64,000 bases of DNA from Acidobacteriota bacterium (GCA_003223215.1 QHYH01000102.1:38664-102663), one strand, 5' to 3'; shown: positions 34,997 to 44,789, numbered from the stretch's first letter. The notes: generated by a model not told the origin, from the letters alone. A program made the numbers and translations.

Positions 34997-35308
34997 CTAG
35001 ACCTTCAGCGCGATCATCGCCAAGGTGAACAGCACCAGCGTTTCGACGAATACCAGGCCGAGAATCATAGCCGCGCGAATGGCTCCGGCGGCTCCGGGGT
35101 TGCGCGCCATGCCTTCGCACGCCGCCGACGCGATGCGGCCCTGCGCCAGACCGCAACCAAATGCGGCAATGGCCATGCCGAATCCGACCGCGATTCCAGA
35201 CAGCGCCTTGCTGCTCGCTCCCGCCGGCTCCTGCGCAAACGCCGCCGGCGCGAACATGGTTAGGACGACAAGCATCACCAACATCCACACCCACTGCTTT
35301 TTCATCAC
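34997..35308 (-). CDS. atpE: ATP synthase F0 subunit c with cleavable-looking signal sequence
   Basis: A 103-residue protein. Residues 1-25 look like a signal peptide (KKQWVWMLVMLVVLTMFAPA, AFA-Q cleavage site), unusual for a c subunit. The mature part has helix 1, LSGIAVGFGMAIAAFGCGLA with Q56, the polar loop ACEGMARNPGAAGAIRAA and helix 2, LGLVFVETLVLFTLAMIALK, with ion-binding E89 followed by T90. It forms the rotor ring. The gene is last in the nuo2-atp run; atpF, atpH, atpA, atpG, atpD and atpC do not follow. Confidence 0.88.
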   Translation of the reverse strand: MMKKQWVWMLVMLVVLTMFAPAAFAQEPAGASSKALSGIAVGFGMAIAAFGCGLAQGRIASAACEGMARNPGAAGAIRAAMILGLVFVETLVLFTLAMIALKV

Positions 35309-35560
35309 TGCCTCCTATGAAGCCGCCAGGAGGTGGTTCCCGGGCACCGTGCAGCCGGGCTCACACTGAAGCGGCAGAACGAAACCTGGTCCCGCAGATT
35401 CGAGAAAAGCGTGTTGCCTACTTTCAGGAGCCCAAGCCCCCGGGCCCCTGAGATTCGCGTCTTTCTAGCAACCGATGACGCTCTTGCGTTGGGGCCGACG
35501 CCCTCCCCGCCGAAATTTGCCAAGGAACAGACAAGCATTGCTGTCCAGTTCTGCAATCTG

Positions 35561-36397
35561 CTAATGCTCTTCCGCCGTGGCCAGTCCCAAGTAGACGGCG
35601 GGAAGAACGGTAAACACGTAGGCCTGGATCACGGACACGAAAACGTGCAAGCCGATGAACAGCACAGGGATGGTCGCCGGGAAAACGGCGAGCACCACGC
35701 CCAGCACGGGAGACTTGCCCCATCCGAAGCTCGCGCCGCCGGCGAGCAGACCGACGAAAATCAAATAGATCAGGTCGCTCGCGAACATGTTGGCCCAGAG
35801 ACGGACGGTAAGCGAAAGGATGCGCGCTGTGGTGCTGACAACTTCGACCGGGAACAACAGTATCGCCAGGATCCAGGCGCCGAAGTCCTTCGGTGAACCG
35901 GCAAACGTAAGCAGATAGCCGGCAACGCCGTGGCGCCGTGCTCCCTGCCAGTTGAAATAAACAAACGTGAGAACGGCGCAGGCCAGCGGAACGGTCGGAT
36001 CGCTTGTCGGAGCCGTCAGAAAGCTGCTAGGAAACGCGCCCATGAGATTGCCAAGCAGCACAAACACGGAAATGGTCCCGACGAAGGGAACAAATTGGCT
36101 GGCGCCGTGGTGAACGTTTTCTTCCAGAAGATCCTTGATGCCAAAGCGCATGGGATTCGTAAGCAGCATCTCCGCCACTTGCTGCATGGCGCCAGGCTTC
36201 TCGACCGACAGCCGCGAGCGCAGCACGAGGGCGAAAATCGTCCCGATGATTACCGCAACGACAGCCATCACCACGCGTTGGGGGATGGGCAGTTCGGGGT
36301 GGCTCGGCTGGATATGCAAGACAGCCAGCAGGGCCAGGGCCACGTGCCCCAGGTGATGATTCACAAATTCGGTCAACCAAGCAGCCTGTTCATGCAT
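35561..36397 (-). CDS. atpB: ATP synthase F0 subunit a
   Basis: The 278-residue subunit contains the essential arginine in ARILSLTVRLWANMFASDLI, plus FVPFVGTISVFVLLGNLMGA and the terminal VIQAYVFTVLPAVYLGLATA. It forms the ion half-channels beside the c ring. It lies three bases after the atpI-like gene. A 252-base gap without a gene separates it from atpE. Confidence 0.92.
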   Translation of the reverse strand: MHEQAAWLTEFVNHHLGHVALALLAVLHIQPSHPELPIPQRVVMAVVAVIIGTIFALVLRSRLSVEKPGAMQQVAEMLLTNPMRFGIKDLLEENVHHGASQFVPFVGTISVFVLLGNLMGAFPSSFLTAPTSDPTVPLACAVLTFVYFNWQGARRHGVAGYLLTFAGSPKDFGAWILAILLFPVEVVSTTARILSLTVRLWANMFASDLIYLIFVGLLAGGASFGWGKSPVLGVVLAVFPATIPVLFIGLHVFVSVIQAYVFTVLPAVYLGLATAEEH

Positions 36398-36400
36398 TCT

Positions 36401-36826
36401 TCAGTCCACCGGACGCAAGATTTCCCACACAGTCGCCGCAATCGTCGCTGCTGCCAGGGCGCAAAAACCGAAAATCATACTGCCAAGGGGAACGCGTAGA
36501 AACACAAAAATAACATAGACCGCTAGGCCCAGCAACCCGTAGCGAAAAAGGGCAGCAAGATAGGCGGTCAGCGGGACTCTGGCTTTTTCGCGGTCTGCCT
36601 GAGCCGTAGAAACGATGACTAGCGCGTCCACGGCGCGCCTCAACCAACGGAAGTTCAGCCATCCGAGCGCGGTTCCAATGGCTAATCCCGCTGCCCATAG
36701 TTTGTGGCGGAGCACCAGGACTACCGCCGTTGCGACGAAGCCGAAGACGACAGTCAGCCAACCGATGCGCCGCTCGGTCTGTAGACCGATCGAGCCGCCG
36801 GCCCGCTCAGCTGCCTTGGCTTTCAT
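36401..36826 (-). CDS. atpI: ATP synthase subunit I-like protein
   Basis: The 141-residue protein has four hydrophobic segments (WLTVVFGFVATAVVLVLRHK, WAAGLAIGTALGWLNFRWLR, LFRYGLLGLAVYVIFVFLRV, IFGFCALAAATIAATVWEIL), matching the AtpI family (PF03899) that assists c-ring assembly. GWLNFRWLRRAVDAL is the characteristic central block. It directly precedes atpB. A 240-base gap separates it from atpZ, with no supported gene. Confidence 0.8.
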   Translation of the reverse strand: MKAKAAERAGGSIGLQTERRIGWLTVVFGFVATAVVLVLRHKLWAAGLAIGTALGWLNFRWLRRAVDALVIVSTAQADREKARVPLTAYLAALFRYGLLGLAVYVIFVFLRVPLGSMIFGFCALAAATIAATVWEILRPVD

Positions 36827-37066
36827 AGATTTCGTCCGCAGGGGACTGCGGCCTTCTTTTGCATATTCGTTCGTCTTCGCTTTTTGTCTGCCTTAGGCCT
36901 ATGCTCTTGGTATACTCCTGCTCAGGGTCGAAAGACATATGGCTACATGACGGCGGACCTGAAAACAAAGGGCTTAGCGGGCCGATCGTCACTTTCGCAC
37001 TGCACGGCTTTCATGAAGTTTCGCGGGCCGAAGGCCCTAATAGGACAGGCGACGGAGTGCTCACTG

Positions 37067-37318
37067 TCAGTCACTCGGCAGACGCCTCAGAACCTCACGC
37101 ACACCCGCAAAAAACCCTAGCGCACCGAGGATGAGCATCAGCCATGGCTTTGTGTGCAGCCAGCGGTCGAGGAAATAGCCCATCGCGGCTCCGACAGCGA
37201 TGGGCCCAACCAAAGTGAAAGGCAACTCGAGGGCGAGGGCCGGCCCGGAGGCGAAGTCCTTCGCTGTTTTCTTTGCCGGCGTCGATCCCGTCTCGTCTGG
37301 CTTATCGTCCGAGGGCAT
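37067..37318 (-). CDS. atpZ: AtpZ/AtpI-family F0 accessory protein
   Basis: ATG 37318 gives 83 residues: a charged N-terminus, then a helical hairpin ELPFTLVGPIAVGAAMGYFL and WLMLILGALGFFAGVREVLR separated by DRWLHTKP. This G.(L/Y)FLD..L.T.PW..L.G...G...G pattern is that of AtpZ/AtpQ-type proteins, linked to cation channels or c-ring insertion. Its first 17 bases lie within the 3' end of nuoN copy 2, so translation is coupled to complex I. No independent ribosome binding site is evident. Confidence 0.78.
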   Translation of the reverse strand: MPSDDKPDETGSTPAKKTAKDFASGPALALELPFTLVGPIAVGAAMGYFLDRWLHTKPWLMLILGALGFFAGVREVLRRLPSD

Positions 37319-38846
37319 ATTGCGCGAGCCGTGTGAACGGCTCAGGATACAACCCCGCGGCAAGCGTGACAAACGCAGCGACACTGAGCGCTACAGCCTG
37401 CGCGTTGCTCATGACGGGACGCGGCGCTTCGCCGGGCGCCTTGAGCCAGGCGTGCACCACGATACGGAAATAATAGTAGAGCGCGGGGACGATGTAGAGC
37501 ACGGCGAAGACCGCGAGCACGGGATGTTTTGTTTCGATGAGCGAAAGGAAAATGAAGTACTTGCCCATGAAGCCGGCGGTCGGAGGAATGCCCGCCAGCG
37601 AAAGCATGAAGATCAACAGCAGCAAGGCAGACGCGGGACTGCGCTGGTACAAGCCGTTCAAATCCTCGAGCTCTTCGCCAATAAGACCCTTTTGCCGCAG
37701 CACGATGAGGATCGCAAAAGCGCCCGCGGTCATGAAGATATACGCCAGCAGGTAATATGCGATGCCGGTCATCGCGGTTTTGTTTCCGGCGACCAGGCCA
37801 AGCAGCACATAGCCCACGTGCGAAATGGAAGAGTACGCCAACAGGCGCTTCACGTTGGTCTGCGTCAGCGCGGCAAGGTTTCCCCAGGTGAGCGAGGCAA
37901 CGGCGATGCCTGCGACCAGATACATCCAGTTCACGCGCGTGGCTCCGAAGACCACCAGGAACAACCGGAGAAGCAGCGCAAAGCTGGCAGTCTTGGACGC
38001 GACGCTGACGAACATGGTGACCGGTGTCGGCGCGCCCTCGTAGACATCCGGCGCCCACTGGTGAAACGGCACCGCCGCAATCTTAAAGAACAGTCCGACC
38101 GCCACGAAGACGAACGCCAGAACCGGCAGCAATTGCAGCAGGAAGGGATCAAACGCTGGGGTCACAGATTGTGGATTATGCAAAAGAGAGGTGATGAAAG
38201 CATTCCGTTGCCCGAGCATTTCGCCGATGGTGTCAATATTTGTGGAGTCGCTCAGACCGTAAAGAAGAGAAAAGCCATAGGCCAGGATCCCCGAGCTGAA
38301 TGCGCCTAGCAGTACGTATTTCAACGATGCTTCATTCGAACGCTTCTCGCGGCGCAGGAAGCCGGTGAGAACGTAGAAGCTGAGGGCCATAGTCTCGAGA
38401 CCGAGGAACATAACAATGAGGTCAAAACCCGAGGCCATAAACATCATTCCGACGCAGGCAAACAGCAGAAGGGCGTAGTATTCGCCTTCCTGTTCTTGTT
38501 CAATTTCGAGGAATTTGACGGAGAGCAGAATCACCAAAGCGGTAGCAGCGAGAAAGAGCCCGGCAAAGAAAAGAAAGAAGGGATCGACGATGACGGAGTC
38601 GTGAAACCCGAGCAGCGAGCCATTCGCCCCTACCGGGACGCGCAGCTTCCAGACCGTGTAGGCGCTAAAAGCCGTTCCCGCCAGCGCCAACCCGGCGTTC
38701 AGATACCTTTCTTTTACACCGAGCGTGAAATCAATCAACAGGATGCCAAGACCAAAAAGCGTCAGCTCGACCTCGGGGAGAATGACGGCTCCGTCTCCCT
38801 GCAAGTAATCGGTCAGCGCGCTGAGAAAGGGAATGTGCATAGCCAT
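37302..38846 (-). CDS. nuoN: NADH-quinone oxidoreductase subunit N, copy 2
   Basis: A 514-residue antiporter-like subunit, clearly diverged from copy 1 at 33187. IVMFLGLETMALSFYVLTGF carries the TM5 Glu, GLFFKIAAVPFHQWAPDVYE the TM7 Lys, RLLAYSSISHVGYVLLGLVA follows. A longer loop after TM6 (SDSTNIDTIGEMLGQRNAFI) distinguishes it. Overlaps atpZ by 17 bases. Confidence 0.93.
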   Translation of the reverse strand: MAMHIPFLSALTDYLQGDGAVILPEVELTLFGLGILLIDFTLGVKERYLNAGLALAGTAFSAYTVWKLRVPVGANGSLLGFHDSVIVDPFFLFFAGLFLAATALVILLSVKFLEIEQEQEGEYYALLLFACVGMMFMASGFDLIVMFLGLETMALSFYVLTGFLRREKRSNEASLKYVLLGAFSSGILAYGFSLLYGLSDSTNIDTIGEMLGQRNAFITSLLHNPQSVTPAFDPFLLQLLPVLAFVFVAVGLFFKIAAVPFHQWAPDVYEGAPTPVTMFVSVASKTASFALLLRLFLVVFGATRVNWMYLVAGIAVASLTWGNLAALTQTNVKRLLAYSSISHVGYVLLGLVAGNKTAMTGIAYYLLAYIFMTAGAFAILIVLRQKGLIGEELEDLNGLYQRSPASALLLLIFMLSLAGIPPTAGFMGKYFIFLSLIETKHPVLAVFAVLYIVPALYYYFRIVVHAWLKAPGEAPRPVMSNAQAVALSVAAFVTLAAGLYPEPFTRLAQYALGR

Positions 38847-38855
38847 CTGGCCGGC

Positions 38856-40430
38856 TTATTTCGCTTCCACCGCTGCCGGAACTACCGCCGGAGGCAATTT
38901 CGCGCGCTCCATTTGATAGAAGTTGGGATTCACCTGCTCGACGATTTTCTGCACCGGCTTTTCGATGAGCGAAAAAAATGGCTTTGGATAGATGCCGATC
39001 CAGAAAGCCATGAATACGAGCGGGACGAGCGTGGCCATTTCGCGTAGGTTCAAGTCCGGCAGATGTTCGTTGACGGGCAACGTCACCGGCCCGAACATCA
39101 CGCGCTGGTAGAGCCATAGCAAGTAGGCCGCGCCGAGAATGACCCCGAGGGTGCCCCACGCCGCCCAGGCCTTGCTGACCTGAAACGCGCCTTGCAAGAT
39201 GGTGAACTCCCCAATGAAGCCGTTCAGCAGCGGCATGCCCAGCGAGCTGAGGCTAATGATGAGATAAATCGCCGCGAAATTCGGCATGGGAGTAGCCAGT
39301 CCGCCGAATTCCGAAATCAAGCGCGTGTGCCGCCTCTCGTAGAGCACTCCAACGATCAGGAAGAGCGCGCCCGTGGAGATACCGTGGTTGATCTGTTGAA
39401 GCACACTTCCGGCCAGGCCATTCGGGGTGAGGGCGAAAATTCCCAGCGTGCAGAAGCCCAGATGGCTGACCGAACTGTAAGCGATCAGCCGCTTCATGTC
39501 TTTTTGCATAAGGCAAACCAGCGCGCCGTAAACGATGCCGATCAGCGAAAGCACGATGACAATCTTGATGATGTTGGAGCGCATGGCTCCATCGGCGGGA
39601 AGCAAGGGCAGTGAAAAGCGGATGAAGCCGTAGGTCCCCATCTTCAACAAAACGCCGGCCAGAATGACCGAGCCCGCTGTGGGCGCTTCGGTGTGCGCAT
39701 CCGGCAGCCAGGTGTGGAACGGGAACATCGGCACTTTGATGGCAAATGCAAAGAAAAAGCCCCAGAAGAGCCAAACCTTCAGCGGATCGGAGAAGTGCTG
39801 TGCAGCGGCGAGGAGAGTCGGGACGTCAAAAGTGCGCGTCGCGCCCGGCGCCACTGGCGCATAGAAGTACAGCGCCAGGATCGCCAGCAGCATGACTACC
39901 GATCCCGCCAGGGTGTACAGAAAAAATTTGATGGCTGCGTACAACCGGCGGTCGCTTCCCCACGCTCCGATCAGGAAGTACATCGGAACGAGCATCACTT
40001 CCCAGAAAACGTAGAAGAGGAAGAAGTCGAGCGCGACGAAGACGCCGATCATGCCGGTCTGCAAGAGCAGCAGCAGAATGTAGTATTCCTTGGTCCGTTG
40101 ATGGATAGCGCTCCAGGAAGAAAGGATGGCGATCATGCCCAGGAACGTGGTGAGCATGACGAGCAGCAGGCTGATGCCGTCGATCCCCAGGTGATACCTC
40201 GCACCAATGGAAGGAATCCAAGGAACGTTTTCCGGGAAGGAGAACTGCTCTAGTCCGGGCTTCCACCAGAAGACGAGCGGGAGCGACACCAGAAACCCGA
40301 GCATGCCGAAAATATTGCCGCCGATGCGGTGCGTCAGCTCCATTTCGCGAGGAACAAGCAGCAAAAGAATCGCGCCCGCGAGCGGCGTGAAGAGCACTAC
40401 GCTCAAGATGTGATTTGCAAAAAAGTCCAT
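38856..40430 (-). CDS. nuoM: NADH-quinone oxidoreductase subunit M, copy 2
   Basis: The 524-residue subunit has YHLGIDGISLLLVMLTTFLG, LFYVFWEVMLVPMYFLIGAW, AIKVPMFPFHTWLPDAHTEA and YSSVSHLGFCTLGIFALTPN. It ends in an Ala/Pro-rich tail (LPPAVVPAAVEAK). It pumps protons. Nine bases separate it from nuoN copy 2 and ten from nuoL copy 2. Confidence 0.94.
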   Translation of the reverse strand: MDFFANHILSVVLFTPLAGAILLLLVPREMELTHRIGGNIFGMLGFLVSLPLVFWWKPGLEQFSFPENVPWIPSIGARYHLGIDGISLLLVMLTTFLGMIAILSSWSAIHQRTKEYYILLLLLQTGMIGVFVALDFFLFYVFWEVMLVPMYFLIGAWGSDRRLYAAIKFFLYTLAGSVVMLLAILALYFYAPVAPGATRTFDVPTLLAAAQHFSDPLKVWLFWGFFFAFAIKVPMFPFHTWLPDAHTEAPTAGSVILAGVLLKMGTYGFIRFSLPLLPADGAMRSNIIKIVIVLSLIGIVYGALVCLMQKDMKRLIAYSSVSHLGFCTLGIFALTPNGLAGSVLQQINHGISTGALFLIVGVLYERRHTRLISEFGGLATPMPNFAAIYLIISLSSLGMPLLNGFIGEFTILQGAFQVSKAWAAWGTLGVILGAAYLLWLYQRVMFGPVTLPVNEHLPDLNLREMATLVPLVFMAFWIGIYPKPFFSLIEKPVQKIVEQVNPNFYQMERAKLPPAVVPAAVEAK

Positions 40431-40440
40431 GCTTCGCCTC

Positions 40441-42561
40441 TCAGCGCGCTCCGCGCAGCACTACATGGAGATGCTGTTGGTAATACGCCAGAAGAATGGC
40501 CAGCCCAACTAAAATCAACAGCGCATAGGTTGAAAACGTACCGGTCTGCAAGAAGCGGATAGGGAAACTCAGCAGCTGCGTGAACTTGGCACCGAAGTTG
40601 AGCAGCCCGTCGATGATCCATTTGTCCCACCACATGGAAAGCGTCGAACCAAAGCGGGCCAGCCAGCCCGTGCCATCCACGCCGACACCGTCGATGACTT
40701 TTGCGTCGATCTGACCGAGCAGCGTGCCCAGATCCTTGGTGCGGTTCACGAACAGGGCGTCGTAAATCTCGTCCACGTAATATTTGTGGAAGAGCACCCG
40801 ATAGAATCCCTTCATTTTTCCGGCAACCAATTCGGGAGCGAAGCGCTTGGTGCGATAGAACTCATACGCCACCCAAATGCCGGCCACCGCAATGGCGATG
40901 GAGGCGAGCATCAGGAAATATTCCGTGGTCGAGCTCTCCTGAACGGCCTTCGCGGACTCCGTCGCTCCGGCGCTGGACATTACGGGTTCGAGGAACTTCT
41001 CGAACTGATTGCTTCCGAACAAGGATGCGGGCCAGCCGATCCATCCGCCAACCACGGAAAGCACCGCAAGAATCATCAGGGGGATGGTCATCGTTCGCGG
41101 CGATTCGTGAATGTGTTTTTGCGCGTGATTGTCGGCACGGGAATAGCCGAAAAACGTGAGGAACACCAATCGGAACATGTAAAACGCAGTCATGCCTGCG
41201 GTGATGAAACCGACGATCCACAGAGCAGGATGCCGCTCGAACGCGCGCCCGAGAATCTCATCCTTACTGAAAAACCCCGCAAGCGGGGGAATCCCGGCGA
41301 TCGCCAGGGTAGCCACAAAGAAGGTCCGTGCCGTGACAGGAATTTCGCCCCACAGGCCGCCCATCTTTTGAATGTCTTGCTCGCCGGACATGGCGTGAAT
41401 CACGCTGCCTGCGCCGAGGAACAAAAGCGCTTTGAAGAAGGCGTGCGTCATCAGGTGGAAAATGCCCGCGGCGAAAGCTCCCACCCCGAGCGCGAGAAAC
41501 ATGTAGCCGAGCTGGCTGATGGTGGAGTAGGCCAGAACTTTCTTGATGTCGTTTTGCACCAGCGCCATGGAGGCGGCAAAAATCGCCGTGACCACGCCGA
41601 TCACGGCAACCACATCCATGGCCAGCGGCGCGAGCCGGTAGATGGCGTTCATCCGTACCACCATGTAAACGCCGGCGGTCACCATGGTGGCCGCGTGGAT
41701 CAACGCGCTGACCGGAGTGGGTCCCTCCATCGCGTCGGGGAGCCACACGTACAGCGGAATCTGCGCGGACTTGCCCGTGGCGCCCACAAAGAGCAACAAT
41801 GCAATCGTCGTCAGCACCGGCGCCCCCGCCGCAAGCGCATGCGCGCTTAGCGCGCCGTCCAGCGCCTGGAGGATTCCAGAATTGGCTGCGGTATCCGTAA
41901 GCCCCGCCGAAGTGAACCGGATCGTCGCGAAGGTCACCGCGGTCAGCAAAATGCCGAGGATGAATCCCGCGTCTCCGATGCGATTCACGATGAAGGCCTT
42001 TTTGCCGGCATCGGAAGCGGATTTCTTCAGGAAGTAGAACCCGATCAGCAAATAGCTGCACAGGCCCACGCCTTCCCAGCCCACGAACATGAGGAGCATG
42101 TTGTTCGCCAGGACCAGCGTGAGCATGGAGAACATGAACAGGTTCATGTACCCGAAGAAGCGGTAGTAGCCGCCTTCGTGGCCCATGTAGCCAATCGAGT
42201 AGACGTGAATCAGGAAGCCCACACCGGTGACGACGAGCACCATCACAGAAGAAAGTGGGTCGAGCAAGTATCCCCAGTCGGCGGTGAAGGGCACCACTTG
42301 CCCGCTACTGAGCAGCATCTGGCCGGGCGCAAGCCATTCGAAAAGAATGTGCTGCACGACGCGGTTCTCGGGAGGGGCGGACAACAATTGCGTGACTGCG
42401 CCCAACGCGTAAGCGAACGACACTCCCACGCTGCCGACGCAAAACAGACTTACGGCGCTTTTCCGAAGGCGCCGGCCCACCAATAGCATCAGCGACGCCG
42501 TCGCCAACGGAAACAGCGGGATCAGCCAGAGATGCTCGAGGAAGTAGCCCGTCGGCGTCAT
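40441..42561 (-). CDS. nuoL: NADH-quinone oxidoreductase subunit L, copy 2
   Basis: The 706-residue subunit is 45 residues longer than copy 1. IHVYSIGYMGHEGGYYRFFG, LLMFVGWEGVGLCSYLLIGF, KSAQIPLYVWLPDAMEGPTP and STISQLGYMFLALGVGAFAA identify it. An insertion in the ITAVTFATIRFTSAGLTDTA region and a longer C-terminal lateral-helix segment differ from copy 1. It is the distal proton pump of the second complex. Confidence 0.94.
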   Translation of the reverse strand: MTPTGYFLEHLWLIPLFPLATASLMLLVGRRLRKSAVSLFCVGSVGVSFAYALGAVTQLLSAPPENRVVQHILFEWLAPGQMLLSSGQVVPFTADWGYLLDPLSSVMVLVVTGVGFLIHVYSIGYMGHEGGYYRFFGYMNLFMFSMLTLVLANNMLLMFVGWEGVGLCSYLLIGFYFLKKSASDAGKKAFIVNRIGDAGFILGILLTAVTFATIRFTSAGLTDTAANSGILQALDGALSAHALAAGAPVLTTIALLLFVGATGKSAQIPLYVWLPDAMEGPTPVSALIHAATMVTAGVYMVVRMNAIYRLAPLAMDVVAVIGVVTAIFAASMALVQNDIKKVLAYSTISQLGYMFLALGVGAFAAGIFHLMTHAFFKALLFLGAGSVIHAMSGEQDIQKMGGLWGEIPVTARTFFVATLAIAGIPPLAGFFSKDEILGRAFERHPALWIVGFITAGMTAFYMFRLVFLTFFGYSRADNHAQKHIHESPRTMTIPLMILAVLSVVGGWIGWPASLFGSNQFEKFLEPVMSSAGATESAKAVQESSTTEYFLMLASIAIAVAGIWVAYEFYRTKRFAPELVAGKMKGFYRVLFHKYYVDEIYDALFVNRTKDLGTLLGQIDAKVIDGVGVDGTGWLARFGSTLSMWWDKWIIDGLLNFGAKFTQLLSFPIRFLQTGTFSTYALLILVGLAILLAYYQQHLHVVLRGAR

Positions 42562-42598
42562 GCGATTTGTTTTCCCTGAGTCATGTCGTGGCGCGCCC

Positions 42599-42901
42599 CT
42601 ACCACTTCAACAAGTCCATTTCGTCTTCAAGAACGGTTTCGCGGTTCCGGAAGAACGCGATGATGATTCCGAGCCCCACCGCGGCTTCGGCGGCGGCATC
42701 GGCGATGATAAACAGCGCGAAAACCTGCCCTGCGACGTCGCCGTACAAGCGCGAAAAGGCCACGAGATTGATGTTCACGGCGTTCAGAATCAGCTCGATG
42801 GACATCAGAATGACAATCACGTTGCGCCGCGTGACCACCCCGATCGCGCCGATAATGAAAAGCGCAAGGCCGAGAAAAAGATAATGTCCAATCGGAAGCA
42901 T
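42599..42901 (-). CDS. nuoK: NADH-quinone oxidoreductase subunit K, copy 2
   Basis: A 100-residue subunit with both conserved glutamates, in VILMSIELILNAVNINLVAF and IIADAAAEAAVGLGIIIAFF. It is six bases downstream of nuoJ copy 2 and 37 bases upstream of nuoL copy 2. Confidence 0.93.
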   Translation of the reverse strand: MLPIGHYLFLGLALFIIGAIGVVTRRNVIVILMSIELILNAVNINLVAFSRLYGDVAGQVFALFIIADAAAEAAVGLGIIIAFFRNRETVLEDEMDLLKW

Positions 42902-42907
42902 GAATGT

Positions 42908-43426
42908 TTATGTCCTTTTCTTTGCCATAACCACCGCACCGATCATGGCCACCAACAACAACACCGAAGCAATCTCGAACGGCAACAAGTAGGACGAGAA
43001 CAAGCTCTTGGCCACCTCTTCTGAGTTCGGCGGCAATTTGTCGGCGGGTACCGCATTAAGGACCGGCACTCCCTGGCCGGGGATTTTCCTGCTCGACCAC
43101 AGCATCAGGCCCACCTGCGCTGCCAGCGCCAGGGAGATGAGCAAGCCAACCCATTTTTGCCTCGCAAACTGCAACTGACGGACGGCCACATCCAGGTTCA
43201 CGAGCATGATCACGAACACAAAAAGCACCATGATGCCGCCCACGTAGAGGATGATCTGCACGATGAAGAGAAATTCTGCGCGCAGTTCGAGGAAGATTCC
43301 CGCGGTTGCCAGCAGCGCAGTGATTAGGAAGATGGCGCTATGCACGGCATTGCGCCGCGTGACGGTCAATATCGCGCTGACCACGGCGACGCCGGCGAAC
43401 AAATAAAAGATGGCTTGATCAAGCAT
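42908..43426 (-). CDS. nuoJ: NADH-quinone oxidoreductase subunit J, copy 2
   Basis: ATG 43426, overlapping the nuoH end by 8 bases, gives 172 residues; the 24 upstream codons (MRCSFWPWTKRARRR...) are inside nuoH and not homologous. RNAVHSAIFLITALLATAGI, AEFLFIVQIILYVGGIMVLF and VFVIMLVNLD are diagnostic. No nuoI lies between it and nuoH. Confidence 0.92.
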   Translation of the reverse strand: MLDQAIFYLFAGVAVVSAILTVTRRNAVHSAIFLITALLATAGIFLELRAEFLFIVQIILYVGGIMVLFVFVIMLVNLDVAVRQLQFARQKWVGLLISLALAAQVGLMLWSSRKIPGQGVPVLNAVPADKLPPNSEEVAKSLFSSYLLPFEIASVLLLVAMIGAVVMAKKRT

Positions 43427-44789
43427 AAGAATCCGGTGCGCGACTGGGCGCTTTCTGCGCCTCGCCCTTTTGGTCCAGGGCCAAAATGAACAGCGCAATG
43501 ATCAGCGCCATAATGGATGCGGGGAGGGTGGCCAGCAGCAGCCGCCAGCCATTCAGGTGGTAATACACCCCTACGATCATGGCGATCCCGATCAGCAGCA
43601 CGTTGATGATGGACAACGGAATCAGGAAATGCCAGCCGAGGCGCATCAGTTGATCGAAACGATAGCGCGGCAACGTGAAGCGCAGCCACATGAAGAAATA
43701 AATGTAGGCGCTGACTTTGAAAATGAACCAGAAGCCACCGTGAATGCCCGCGTAGAACGGCCTGACGGCGGCGGCCAGAGAGGGTTTCGCAATGGGCACT
43801 AGCACGGGCGAGGCCAGGACCGCCGCCACTGCAAAGCACAAGCCCGCAACCGCCAGCATGAACAGTTGCTGAACGCGCGCGGGCTGTTTTGGCGTGCGCA
43901 TGAGGCAATAGACGCCAATCACCGCCGTTAAGAGCGGCGGAAAAAAATCAATGAAATTGAGCCAGCGCGTTTCCGAAAAAGGGCGCAGCCAGCCACCGAG
44001 GAATAGCGTCGTCGCCACGGAGGCGACAACGATCATGTTTGTGTATTCCGCGAGAAAATACAGCGACCAGCGAAAGCCGCTGAATTCCGTCATGTAACCG
44101 GCCACCAGTTCGGATTCCGCCTCGGGCAAATCGAAGGGCGCCCGATTCGTCTCGGCAATAGAGGCCACCAAGTAGGTGAAAAGCGCCACGGGCGCAAGCA
44201 ATCCGAACCAAATGCCCTGGTTGCGCTGGGCTTCCACGATCGAAGTGACGTTCAAAGTGCCGGCAAAGAGCAGCCCGCACACCAGGGCCATGCCCGCCGC
44301 GGTTTCGTAGCTCACCAGTTGCGCGGAACTGCGCAGCGCGCCCATCAGGGAATAATGGCTGTTCGATGCCCAGCCTCCGAGCACGATGCCGAAGATGCCC
44401 ATAGCGCTCACGCCGACCACAAAAAGAATTCCGACGTTGATGTCTTGTGCGATTTGGAAAGCGGGCCCAATCGCCAGACCGGCCATCGCCAGCAAAGCGG
44501 CTCCCACAGAAAGCACTGGCGCGAGCCAGAAAACGAGCTTGTCCGCGTCGTCGGGGATGATGTCTTCCTTGATGAGCAGCTTCACCGCGTCAGCAATGGG
44601 CTGTAGCAGGCCGTGTGGCCCCACGCGCATCGGTCCGAGCCGCGCCTGCATATCGGCCATGATTTTGCGCTCAACCAACACGACGTAGCCGACGATGAGC
44701 GGCAAGACCGCTACGATGGCCAGTCCGCAGACGAGCGGAGCCCAATACTGCTTCATGAATTCCATCGTGGCTTGCGTTACCTCTTGCAT
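43419..44789 (-). CDS. nuoH: NADH-quinone oxidoreductase subunit H, copy 2
   Basis: The 456-residue subunit is longer than copy 1 (412). VLVERKIMADMQARLGPMRV, GPHGLLQPIADAVKLLIKED, ETNRAPFDLPEAESELVAGY and MTEFSGFRWSLYFLAEYTNM are typical. An extra stretch around residues 300-330 (TPKQPARVQQLFMLAVAGLC) suggests additional helices. It forms the quinone tunnel of the second complex, directly after nuoD without E, F or G between. Confidence 0.92.
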   Translation of the reverse strand: MQEVTQATMEFMKQYWAPLVCGLAIVAVLPLIVGYVVLVERKIMADMQARLGPMRVGPHGLLQPIADAVKLLIKEDIIPDDADKLVFWLAPVLSVGAALLAMAGLAIGPAFQIAQDINVGILFVVGVSAMGIFGIVLGGWASNSHYSLMGALRSSAQLVSYETAAGMALVCGLLFAGTLNVTSIVEAQRNQGIWFGLLAPVALFTYLVASIAETNRAPFDLPEAESELVAGYMTEFSGFRWSLYFLAEYTNMIVVASVATTLFLGGWLRPFSETRWLNFIDFFPPLLTAVIGVYCLMRTPKQPARVQQLFMLAVAGLCFAVAAVLASPVLVPIAKPSLAAAVRPFYAGIHGGFWFIFKVSAYIYFFMWLRFTLPRYRFDQLMRLGWHFLIPLSIINVLLIGIAMIVGVYYHLNGWRLLLATLPASIMALIIALFILALDQKGEAQKAPSRAPDSYA

